64,000 nucleotides of DNA, from the NCBI GenBank assembly GCA_018873245.2, contig JAEMBT020000001.1, positions 1,426,001 to 1,490,000 of the forward strand, read 5' to 3'. This document shows positions 23,143 through 37,535 of the stretch, piece after piece (position 1 is the stretch's first letter; every line of letters starts with the position of its first letter). The notes under the pieces are model-generated. The model worked only from the letters and a program-made list of their open reading frames with translations, was not told the origin of the DNA and made no database searches. This DNA comes from Archegozetes longisetosus (lineage: Eukaryota; Arthropoda; Arachnida; Sarcoptiformes; Trhypochthoniidae). The position numbers and the translations under genes are program-made.

Positions 23143-23321
23143 TGTTATTAAATTTAAATTATTATTTGTATTATTAATCAAAACAGTCTAATAGTAATAA
23201 TTTCAAAAATTCAACTGAACGCTCATACAAATACTATTGTATTTTAATAATTAAAAGTAGGACTTAATAGTTGAGCAAAATATGATTATGAAGCCTACTG
23301 AATGTCCGAATAAACCGAAGT

Positions 23322-23907
23322 CTAACCCCAGGCAGCTTTGGCCACACCTGAAAGTAGGTTATGATCGGCCAATTCTCTGAAGAAATGACGACTAATTTTG
23401 TATCTTTTAACTTTTCCTCTCGGACGTGAACTAATAATGCATCTATTGTTCAAGTGTTGAATCAAAGAATCACGAGGAAGGCGCAGGTTTTCCTCATGTG
23501 CCAAATCCTAATCAATTTGAGAATAAATCAGATATTCAACAAATCAATCAATAGATCATAATTACTCTGATGACAGTTGGAAGAAGTTTATTCTTTCGGA
23601 TGCTATAGAGACAATTTCTCAGTGGATGATATCTGGCGAATATATATCTTCGTCTAACGTCTCTAAGCATTCGCCAATCAGTCCATCGAAGAGGTTCTCC
23701 TTTCTCCAAGTTAGGCTTATTTGGATCGACTATTTCTCTCTTTCTCTTAATCTTAGTTTCATATGTATAACCCGTACCATTGATTGCGAGGTGTGGCGGA
23801 AGATTCACGAACTGCGGGAATACGTGACCATCCCGTCGGAACACATGATTCAATACGTTCAACTTGTTTAGTGGATTTTTTAATAGCTTTTTCAATAGAT
23901 TCGCCAT
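23322..23907 (-). CDS. MRPS14: Mitochondrial small ribosomal subunit protein uS14m
   Basis: Mitochondrial 28S ribosomal protein S14. Exons 23907-23566 and 23507-23322 join in phase 0 to give 175 residues. The conserved core reads WRMLRDVRRRYIFARYHPLR, then RNKLLP-like sequence and, in exon 2, LPRDSLIQHLNNRC, SRPRGKVKRYKISRHFFREL and ADHNLLSGVAKAAWG. The protein lacks the zinc-binding CxxC motif of bacterial-type uS14, as do other mitochondrial homologues. It is about 45 residues longer than the human protein at the N-terminus; the extension is Lys/Asn-rich and Arg-containing and includes the likely mitochondrial targeting sequence (MANLLKKLLKNPLNKLNVL). A long ORF on the opposite strand is a shadow. 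Confidence 0.94.
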
Positions 23908-26672
<2,765 letters not shown>

Positions 26673-26998
26673 CTATCCGTACTGGGCTTGGCTGCAGTTA
26701 TCCAATTGTTTATTGGCACCAATGTCTCAGCAGCTTTGCCTCTATATCTATATGACTACTTCATTATAATCCTTTTGCATCATAATTCTCTATTCTTACG
26801 TTCAATTCTATTTACTACTATTCTTTGCTTTATTAATCGTTATTATCATAGGAAAGAATTTCGCCGGAAATACCACTTTTTGATTATTGATTTGTTTACC
26901 AATTTGATTAGTTAATTCTTATATTTGAAATTATTACTAATTGACTTTAGGTGCCAGACCATGGATACCAATCTAATTGTACGGTCTCTTCTTTTGAC

Positions 26999-27004
26999 AA
27001 TAAA
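26999..27004 (+). terminator. Poly(A) signal for eEF1A
   Basis: AATAAA about 330 bp after the stop codon, the first canonical signal downstream. Confidence 0.5.
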
Positions 27005-28661
27005 TTGAATTTGAATTACAACGTTTAATCCCTTTTAAGTTTGACCTTATGCTAATTTTTCTATTTTGCCAGAAACTAGAAATTCTGGTAATTGTGTACT
27101 TAACTTACATTCCATGCTTATTGTATTGGATTGGGTAATGCTCAAAATTCAAGCTGTTAGGCCCAATAAGACCAAGTCAGGACTGGAGATGAATGGGGAT
27201 TATGTAAAAACGGTAACTTGTGTTTTTGACCAAATTGATCGATATGTTGAAGCATAGTTCGTAATAATACTCATTTTTATCCGATGAGTGTTTCAAACTG
27301 GGAATGTGGATACGAGATAAACTGAGTAAATATTTAAGGTATTATATACTTGAAAAATTGACTCGAATTTCACCTTCGAGTAATTATCCAAGTTAGATCA
27401 ATCTTATGGTTGGTTAGTCATTTTTCAAAATCAGTTCTAAAGAAAAAGTTCAAATAACCTAGTTTCAAAATTGATCACTTGATAGATGCCATCAAATTTG
27501 ATAATGGAATGTCTTCAATAAATTAAGCCCGTATTAGCAAAATAATGATTGTTTCAAAGACGTGCAACTGTTTGATATTTTAAAAAAGAAAAGGAAAAAT
27601 AGACTAAATGAAACTTCCTGATATTATCACGCAGTATTTTGAATGGTTAAGCATAATGTTGTGCAGTCAGTCGTTCGTGCAACGTTTTTATAGCACTTTC
27701 AGTCCATTTTATTTCTCAATTCTCTGTATAAACAGACTTTACCTAAATAAATATGAGGAATCAACCAATATAGTTGCAAATTTATATTATGTTTTAGATT
27801 TTGTTATTTGGTACACAATTATTTTTGAAAATTCGATTCGTAGAGGAATAGTCGATGGATTTTTGCTAGAGTTATTCGTGCCATTTTTGTGGACAATCGG
27901 TCAATTGCAAAATAAACGAGCTTTGAATCACTCATCAGTAGATCTCAACTGAATGAAAGCGTGAAATTTTGAAAATGTCTTGGAAAGCTTGTTTCAAAAA
28001 TTGTCCATTGGATTAGAATCTGACTAAAACCCATTGAAATCTGAGTCGTTTTTGAGCAATCATTTCGAAAAGGTTGAACACTAATTCTCAGCCTGACTCA
28101 ACTGTATTGAAAGCCAATTGAAAGTTACTTTCAAAGGTTAGATGTGAAGTTTGAACAGATTATAGCAAATTGATTAGTTGTTTTTAGGTATATAGTTATC
28201 CATTGTAAAAGTTTCAAGGAAACAATGAATCGATTAAATGAAACTGTATACTCATATTTGAAATAGATTTGAAACCAAACTAAATATGTTTGGCTCATAA
28301 GATCAATGCATAGATAAATTAGTGCTAAACTTTTGATTTTACATTTAAATATGTTTGCAATTTGACTTTTCTCAACCTATTGAAAACCTAATTTCAAATT
28401 GAATGTGAAAATTAAATATCGAATCATTATTTCGAGTCTATTATACGTTCATTTATATACAACTGATTCAATTTGAAATCGATTATAATCTGAGTTATAA
28501 TCAGTTACAACTTTCAGTAAAGGAATCATAATTTGAGAATCCATTAAACACTTGATTATTCAATAATTAATTAGGCTTTTAAGCTGGGGCTTAATTTGTT
28601 ATAGTTTTGTTTGTGCGGCCTTTCCTCTTATTATAAACAAACAAATGCATATATTTGCTAA

Positions 28662-28690
28662 TTTTCATTTTCATTTTCATTTTCATTTTG
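28662..28690. repeat. (TTTTCA)5 microsatellite
   Basis: Five consecutive hexamers in an intergenic region. Confidence 0.9.
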
Positions 28691-30749
28691 ATTACTCTCT
28701 ATTTTATAGCTCATTTTATACTTAATTATTTTATAGATTCGATATTTATCTTGATTTTTCTCCTAAAACCATTCTCAAATTCTTAGCTCAATTGAAATAT
28801 ATCTTATTTATTGATTGGATAGACTAATTTTGTTCAGTTAACATTCAATATGACTTATAGCTGAAATTGAGATTTATAATTTTCAAATATCAGATTCAAT
28901 ATATATCTCAATGAGTCGTATTGAATTTGCTGACGAATTCAATTGAATCATTCATAAGTGCTTTATTGACTGACTCCACTCTAAAGTACTGGACTGTTGT
29001 TATAGACATTATCTCAACCCTCGATTTATGAATATTTTCACGCATTAAGACTTTGTCGTTACGATAAGTGACATAAATGTTAGTGAGTTTTATGCATAAT
29101 GAGCTGCTTGTTTAGTCTTATCATAACTTAAATTATTGATAAGTTTTTATTACTTCGAATTTCCTCTTAATTCTATCTTATGGACACTTTGTATTCTTTT
29201 TTAATTCTAATTTAATTCAACTTAGCTTTCATTACAACTTTGTTCATTTCAAATCTTCTCATGTTAAACATTCTTACTTAGATTTGTCCAAATCAATCTC
29301 AAAATTTAACTTTTCTTTCCTAAGATTGATTGAAGCAGAATAACAAATCTTACTTTCATTAAGTCTCAATTCATTCAACTGTTAATTCATCAAAAGATAG
29401 TTTATGAGGAAAGCTATTCAGTTTAATGTATATTTCTCAAAATTGATATCAGTTTGAGATTAAATATGAATGCCAAAATTCAGTCACATAAACACATAAA
29501 GACCATTGATTCTCCATCATTCATTACTATTTCCAGATTTACTTCCATTACTTTAACTTTTAAATCATTTGAATAACACCTAAAACTAATTTAGTCACTA
29601 ATTTCATCGATTATAGGACAACTTTTTATTGTATACATTCAATTAAACTAGAAAGTCATCAAATTAATCAGTTTTTCTGATTAACCAATTGATCAAATCT
29701 GTTCAATTTGTGATCCATTCCATCATAAGTCAGAGAAGTGAATAGTGTTGAAGCTGACGTTTACTACTTATACGTAAAACCGAAAAATCCTTAAAATCGT
29801 TATTTCGTAATAATAAGTTTTAAGATCTAACGAGATCTCAAGAGGAAAACTATTTGTTTTTATAAACTCAGCCATTCACTTATGACAACTTCTCAAGCGG
29901 TTGTCTTCCACGTACTAAAAATGTTTCGTTTTGTTTACTTTTAAGCTCTACTCAAACCATTGTTTTACCGAAAAAAATGCCTTAAACTTGAAAATAAAAA
30001 TATTTTCAAAATGATATACATCTGTTGAATTTTTGTGAAGCATTCCAAAAATTTTTTTAGAAGTTCTTCTCAAAGCTATACGTGACTTGAAACCAATCAA
30101 TAGGGCTTATCGTTAGCATTATTTCAAATATTGAAACGCATAAGAGCATAGGATATTTTAAGATGATTAAACTTCTGTCAATTTATCAAAACTTGTTTGA
30201 CGAAATACAGTAAATCCCATTTGAAAGCTAATTTCTTACATTTTTGTTCGATTTTCATTCAATATTTGATTGGAATCGAAATTTGACTAAAACTTAAATT
30301 GTTATTTGCCTAACTGTCAAAAATGGATAGCTTCAAAAATTGGATTTATTGTAAAAGTAAATGTTTGAAAATAGAAGTTAATCACTCGATGCTAACTTTT
30401 TCAATTTGCACTTTCACTATACATTTAGGAAGCTTTCAAATCCAACTAAAAATGTTAAACAAAAACGGACGGATATCAAAACTGATTTTCATAAAAGACA
30501 AAGTTTCATATCAAATTTAAAGTGGAATCACTGTCATTTTCCGAGAATTACTTAACAAATTTTCACCAAACGACTTATATAATCAAACGATTATTGGATT
30601 TGCAAATTTTTCATATCCTATTCTAAACTTATCAAAATTTATTATTCATTCAAATATTATTGGATTTTATGCGAAAATTAGAGTAAAAACAGATTTAATC
30701 ATTAAACCCAAAACAAATGATATGAATATAGTCCAATAGAGCCTTGGAG

Positions 30750-31040
30750 AGTCTGAATAGAGCCGAATGTAGGCGCCAATAGATTCTTTAGATGAAAGAG
30801 ATTCGACATTTTATTAGAGTTTGAGCGTTTGATAGCAGCGTTCGCGTGTGTTGTGTTGCGTTTCGTACAGTCAGTCAGTGTTTTGCCAACAATCGCATAG
30901 ATATCTAGCTTTGGCTCCAATGCGTAAAACCTCATATAACAGCCATTCGTTTCATTCCTGTTCAACTATGTTTCTATACCAAGGAAGACATTTTCTTAAG
31001 TTCGTTCACCTTTTTTAATATCTATTTTCCAACTTTCATG
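30750..31040 (+). promoter_or_regulatory. Candidate 5' UTR exon and promoter of the zinc-finger gene
   Basis: A stretch less AT-rich than its surroundings, with several CpGs (gcgttcgcgtg), ends in a consensus donor (cat/gtaagtc) near 31039. An acceptor (ctttag) at 32056-32061, about 70 bp before the zinc-finger ATG, could pair with it. The minus-strand open frame over the same DNA (30702-30965) has no family resemblance. This is inference without transcript support. Confidence 0.35.
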
Positions 31041-32131
31041 TAAGTCTTCTCTTTTATTCTATTTTATTCTGTATTTTATTTTTTCTAATTTGATGCCATT
31101 TCTTATATGTTTATTAATATGTTTTTTATATGATTTTGTGTTCAAAATCGACTAATATATAGACCTCTCGTTCAATCATTTCGTTTTGACCAAATTTATT
31201 ATTATTTTGATTTTTATTTCTTTTCTCATCATTCTTATCAATTTCTTCAACTATCCATTAGTTTTATTATTTTGCCATAATTTTTAACCATTCATTAATT
31301 TTGGTTTTTGCTCAGACGTTGTTTTTATATTGAATTTAGTTTTTATAAAACATGAAATCTATTGGAAGAAATTGTACGATAGCTATGTTCAATAATAACA
31401 AATATTCAGACTCTAAAGCCATATATATTTTTTCCATTACTTGTTGACACTCCCTATCAGTCAAAATGATTTCCATTTCATTATTTTTATTATTATAATT
31501 ACAATTAGTCAAATCAATCAATTGCTAACTTTACTTCTCTCACCATTTTTCACTTCAACTCTTCGTTCATTCAATTTGAATCGTTTCGATCCAACGTTTC
31601 AATCAATTTGTCCATTGATTTGATTGGTTGAAATTAGAGCTATACTTTTAAATATTTCAAATTATTGATTCATTTAATGAACCATTCGATCCAACATTCG
31701 TTTTGAACCATTGTTTTCTTATGTTTCAACTATTTTTCAATCAAACAATTACGTGAATTGAACACTTTCCTTCATATCTCACTTGATTTTCAATTTATTT
31801 TTCAACGTTGAATCGATCGAAACAATTGAATCGAGATTTGGTTCTTAGAGCCAGTGATGAATCGCAGTAATTATATCAATTAATGTATATTTGAATCAGA
31901 TTTCATTTAAATTAACGTTTATTTTAATGTTCAAATCTATATTTTGTTTATATAATTATTATGAACTGTTTTTCAATTCATCACTTATAACATAAACATT
32001 TGAATAAATTTTCATAAATATAAACAAAGAATTGATTAAAAATATAAAACTTTTGTCTTTAGGTAATTGAAAAAAGAGATAATTAGGAGAAAGTGGTAAT
32101 AAAATCGGCAAAACTAGAAAAGAAGTGGAAA
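31041..32131. other. Probable 5' UTR intron of the zinc-finger gene
   Basis: About 1.1 kb of T-rich non-coding sequence. It lies between the candidate leader exon and the acceptor at about 32061. I see no gene in it. Confidence 0.4.
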
Positions 32132-35100
32132 ATGAGTCAAACGAATGTCATAATAACGAGCGGGAGCAAGAACCAAATAATACACGTACCAGTGGTCACA
32201 TCCACGACCAGGTCGTCGACTCCTATTGAAATCGTGACCTCGACGTCGGGCAGCCTTACCATCAATAGAAATTCGCCGAATATCACTAACAATACTAACA
32301 TTTCTGTGAGTCATAGTTCTGGTGATAGTAATAATAATCCTACTATTTATTTATCGTCAAATAAGTCAAATCGAAATAGTTTGCCGTCGACTGTTTCGAA
32401 AAGCACTGATACTAATAATAAGCATAATTCGAATGTTGGCCTCAATAATCGGGAAATATTCTCCAATAGTGAGGGTATATTCACTTGTTTTTGATTTGAT
32501 AATTGAATGAAAGCATTTTGATTACATACTTGACTTGATTGAAACCGTTTTAATGATGTACTTGACATTGAATTTTGTTTATATCTTATTTGACAGGTAG
32601 TTCCCCTGAAATTAAAACAATTTATTATAATAGAGATGAAAACTATTCTCGCGAACATCTATTACTTCCAACTGATGGTATTGTCATTAAAGAAGAAGAT
32701 ATTGGCGGTGACCAAGAATATGAAGATTACGACGGTATGGATGAGTCTCAAGTTGAAGGAGTGGCAAATTCTAAGACTCAGTACGTGTGTTCGGGTTGTG
32801 GAAAAGGGTTCTGTTATATAGGATGGCTCGACAGACACAAACTGGCGAGTCCTGCATGTCTTAATGCTGAAACCGTTGACCAAACCAATTCTAATAACAA
32901 AGAGTCTAATGTGACCACGAACTACCTCTCGATGAGTGGTGGAACTGCTGTCGAAGTGAACTCTAAATCAACCGATTCTTCAAAAGTTGATAAGGCGAGA
33001 CCCAGTCTTGAAGGAAGACTTAATGAGCTTCTCTGTTGTCCAAACAAAAATTGCAGTTTCACTACTCATTGGGTACAATCGCTTAATAAACATGTTTCGA
33101 CTTCGTGTAAGTTCGGTCCAGAAAGTGGAACAGACATTTCGTCGTCAAACACAGTTTCGTCATCTAACAAAACGTCGCTCACTTGTCATATATGCAATAA
33201 TTCGTTCAGTGATTCTGAAGAACATATTCAGCACATGAAAAATGTTCATCAAATTAAGCTTTATTATCAATGCAGTGAATGCGGAGCCAATTTTTCCAAC
33301 AAATATCAATCCGAAGCTCATGTCGCGGTACACAATCGGACGGGAAAACATTCTGCTACTGGAAAAGTCATTTCAAAGCCTATTAACTCAAGCAGTACAA
33401 AGTCGACTAATAATTTTGAGCAATCCTCCAGTGAGAACAATGTGACGGACAGCTCACAACAGCAGGTCTGGCATTGCAAGTGCGGGAAGACTTACTTATC
33501 ACTGCGTTCATATGAAATTCACTGTACATCATGTGAAAAGGCATTATCTCAAAAGCCATCCACTAACAAGCCACCAGTGCTTGAACGACAAAAGTCTTCA
33601 GCTGTTTCTGGTGCTATATATCAATTTGGGGGTAATAGACCTCCAAAAAAATCATTTAATCATTTCAAACGTGAACAAATCGAAGCCATTCACACAACAG
33701 ATTTCATTTGCAAATACTGTAAGAAAGATCTGCCAAGTTCTTATAGTCTCTGCAATCATTTGAGTCGTCGACCGATTTGTAGAGAATGGTATTATCAGAA
33801 TTTGCCGACTGAGCTGAAGAAAAACAATTCATCGCATTTGTTGGAAAAAGAAGTCAGCCCTCCAAAGAGAGCCAGATATGTCAATAGCTTTGATAACAGT
33901 GATCAACACTCCAGTTCTGTCAATAAAAACAGTACTGACGACTCATCAGTTGGTAGTCCATTATCTCGTCCAAGACGTTCATCACTTGTCACCAGAACAG
34001 CTAATTCTGGTGTTAAATCTCAGGACACGGATAACTCACGTGAATCGCAGCCAATTGTTGAAAATTTGAAGAATTCAGTTTCATGTAAAAGATGTCATAA
34101 AGTATTCGTTGGGAAGAATCCAAACGTAGCCCTAACTAATCATTTGCGCGGATCGACTTGTAATCCCGGCAAACAAAGTCCACAAATTTTCCAATCGAGG
34201 CAGTTCTCATCACCTGCTTCTATCGCCTCCAGTAATGCCAATCTTAACAAATCTAATGGGGAAAATAGGTTTTATTGCAAGCTATGTCCGCGAGTCGAAC
34301 TGAAGAACAGAGTCTCTCTCGGATGTCATCTAACTATATATCACGGATTACCACAAGTCAATGTGACCACTTCTGAGGGTGATGCCTATCGATGTCAGAC
34401 ATGTACACAAGTATTTATATCTAAATATTTCTATAACTTACATCGACACGATTGTGATCTAACATCTCCTTATATTGGAATTATTTCTGATGAAGAAGTT
34501 CGAAGTCGAAGTGTTCGAACTGGTCGACTGGCAGTCAAACCAAATTCACAAAGCATTTATCAAAGACAAGAATCAGGATCTAATGTTTCGAAAACAAGTT
34601 CTCAAAATTTAAGGTCTAAATTGATGAGAAAAGGATCTGAAGAGTCTGAGAGTTCAAAGTTGTTAAAGTGTACACTTTGTGGAAAATCGAATTATGGAAA
34701 TTTGAATTCACTCAAAATACATCAAAAGTATCAGTGCGTTAATAGATTCCAAATCGCAAGCAATAGAACAGCTGCTAATATGAAACGATTCACAAACCAA
34801 TCTAAGTTAAAACCAGTTTCGTTATTAAATTCAATTAGAGGACAAAAACATGTGGGGCCTGGAGGTAAAGTGTATTTGTCAGAGTTGGCCAAACTGAATG
34901 ATATGGCAAAAATGGATTCCAAGCTAACAATGTGTGATTCATGTGGAAGAGGGCCTTATAATAGTTACTACTACTTTTTGGAACATAAGAAAAAGTTTTG
35001 TGTCGCCTTAAAAGGAAAAGTCGCTCTTGAGAACAATGTTGCCTCAAATCTTTCGCGTCTGGCAGCCTCTGCCGCCAAATCGATAAATGTTAAACATTTT

Positions 35101-37535
35101 CGAAGTACAGCCAGGAAAACATTTCCGATAAGTGACAGTAATATGCAGATAAATGAATCGTTTTGTTTGAGTCCTACTATTCCAAGAGCTAGAAAGACCA
35201 TGAGTTACGCCAATGCTACATCACCTCAAGTCAGTCACGATTCGAATACTCCGCAAATGGATTATACAGATGCCGGCAATAATGAAGACGTTATCGATGA
35301 TGTGGCGCAAGTGATTAAATGTTCAGTTTGTTGTGAGGACTTCGATGACATTTTGCAATTTATTCGTCATCGACTGAGCCACATCACAGCTGATATCACG
35401 CAAAACGAGTCGGCAGAACCGTTAAAGTGCGAGTTATGTGACGCTAAAATAGTTCACTATCAACGTATTCAACAGCATTTAATACTTCATTTGCAAAACG
35501 TTCAAATCACCAAAAAAAGAAATCTGATTCAAGTGACTAAAAGGCCGGACGACTGGAGAAATGCAAGTGAAGAAAGCGATGAGGAAGAAGAGACTGACGA
35601 TCCAGTACTGCATTGTCCTTATTGTAAATCTGAGTACAAGTCGCGCGTTGAATTAGCTGATCACATAAAGAACACGTGTCCCTTTAGATACCAATGCGCT
35701 AATTGTAACAATACTTATTCTGCTAAAGAATCCTATTTAGAACATAGGGACCAATGCACTAGAAATACAGCTATCAATAAGACAGCCTCCAAAACACCTT
35801 CGTTTATGTGTACAAATTGTGGACTTCAGTTTAGAATTAAGCAACAACTTCTTTGGCACGAACACGCCTGCAATAAAGTCTATACTGCTGATTATTCTGG
35901 ACGAGTACAAGTAAGACCCATATCACTTTTTCGTCTAGCTCTATGTCTCTTTTCCAATCTATAATCTTTCACTCCCTTTTTTACTCTACTATTATTAGGT
36001 TTTGTATTTGATAAGTTGAAACTAAGGTTAAAAATTGAGAGCCTAACCTAACCTAATCCATAGTCTTTAGACTTGACCTCAGACTAAAGATTTTAACCTC
36101 AGTCTATTCTCTTTGTCTCCAATGCGAGAAGTTTTCTTATGCATTGTTTATAAGTGATAAGCAATTTATTAAACATTGTTGATTAGATATTGACATTAAT
36201 CCCTAAAATACTTTAACCAAGACTAATGCATTAATGTTTGATAGTTTTTTTTTTACTGAAACCACTACATGTTGAGTTATCAAATTCGAGTGTATCTGCT
36301 CATTTCGAACACTTGTAGCTGAGACTGTGATCAAATCAGAGTGATTACTTTCTCGTGATTACATTTGATTGCAAAGTAATCATAATTTAAGATCAGAATA
36401 GGAAAGTGCTTTGCATATATAATACACCTAGGCATTGAGATGCAGTATTTGTAATTGATACAATGCTGCTGTACTTGAAATTAACTTTGCATTTCATCTT
36501 GGAGATTGTTTATTTCGAATAAATGTTTTATTTAGTGATCAACAGGTTAACCCAATCGACCTACGGCCTTAGACTGTAGGCATCACTTCGTAGTCTGAGG
36601 TTTAGGTTTAGGATTAGCTTAAGATTAGATCATTAGCTCTAGTCGATACAACCCTTGAACCCGTTAATTGTCTATCATTTTTAAACTCAATTTTTAATTT
36701 CTCTTATTAGGTATATGAATATTTTACTAAAATATTGTTTTTATTATAGGAAGTGATCGAGCGAACACTTTCTTGTAGTGTTTGCGGTCTAGTGAATGAT
36801 GTTTACGAATCAAAAGTGAAACACGAATCGAAATGTTTGAAGCGGTATCTAGCTGTAATTGGAAATAGCACTCAAGGTGATTATCATTTTGTTTTTATCA
36901 TTTATTAGTTCTCATCCAATCAACACGTATTCCACACACAACTCTCATAGTCTCTCACTTCATTTTCTAAATGCTTTTTACTTTATTTCTTAGAAATCGA
37001 TTCAGAACCTGAAGAGATTCCCAAACCCTTAAGTGTCATGGAATTTGATCTGAGAAGCCTATCTAACTCTTCCGATTCGTCAGCAATTCCAGAAGAGTTA
37101 ATAAAAAACTTGAAGAACGAGTTTGGTATTCAGAAAGAAGTGAAAGTAGTTTTAACTCCTTTTGACGAAGAAATTGTGCGAAAACAGAAGAACGAACTCT
37201 ATGCGAAGGAAAGAGACGAAACCGATCAGTTTGAATCTCTTAAAGAATCATTTCTAACACTTGTTCGCCGACTTATCAAAGACGATGAAGTGCTTCTAGG
37301 GATTAGCGAAGAAGCCAGCGCTGAACTGCTTCTCTCCCGAATGCTCAAATATTTAGGCGAAGAAGCCATTGAAGCAAATGGTCTCAATGAGCTCAATTGT
37401 TTTAGACAAAATCTTCAAACATTCTTGAGGCTTACCATCAAAGATGAGACTTTGATATTGGCTTATAAAGACGCTGAATCTGTAGATGAGGCCATTATAA
37501 ATATGCTCAACTTTGAGTGTGAGCTTCACTACTAA
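32132..37535 (+). CDS. Large multi-zinc-finger protein, mostly CCHC fingers
   Basis: Exons 32132-32474, 32597-35910, 36750-36876 and 36994-37535 join in frame to 1,441 residues; the start is the first ATG after an in-frame stop. The N-terminus (about 1-110) is Ser/Thr/Asn-rich, followed by an acidic segment. I count about 17 fingers between residues ~175 and ~1265. Only about five end in two histidines (for example CHICNNSFSDSEEHIQHMKN, then VH); the rest have Cys as fourth ligand, as in CSGCGKGFCYIGWLDRHK followed by LASPAC. Linkers are long and Ser-rich, unlike TGEKP arrays. The C-terminal ~180 residues are acidic and helical with no finger. A nuclear DNA- or RNA-binding regulator is likely. 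I do not recognise a specific orthologue. Intron 3 (839 bp) contains short CCTAA reiterations. Confidence 0.85.

Larger units (their letters stand above)
26673..30700. other. eEF1A 3' UTR and long gene-free region
   Basis: About 4 kb. The first ~330 bp are probably eEF1A 3' UTR, ending near AATAAA at about 26999. Beyond that the DNA is AT-rich with no recognisable protein. The best open frame (27608-27952, plus) has no recognisable domain and an amino-acid bias expected from AT-rich sequence. A (TTTTCA)5 microsatellite lies at about 28662-28690. Confidence 0.5.

Noticed and set aside
27608..27952. 114-codon plus-strand open frame
   Set aside because: No recognisable domain, amino-acid bias fits AT-rich random sequence, and no splice partners were seen.
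30702..30965. 87-codon minus-strand open frame
   Set aside because: No family resemblance. It lies antisense to the candidate leader exon of the zinc-finger gene.
36038..36056. Telomere-like CCTAA units, and TTAGG units near 46584
   Set aside because: Only two or three units each, within introns. The number is too small to be an interstitial telomere and the matches may be chance.
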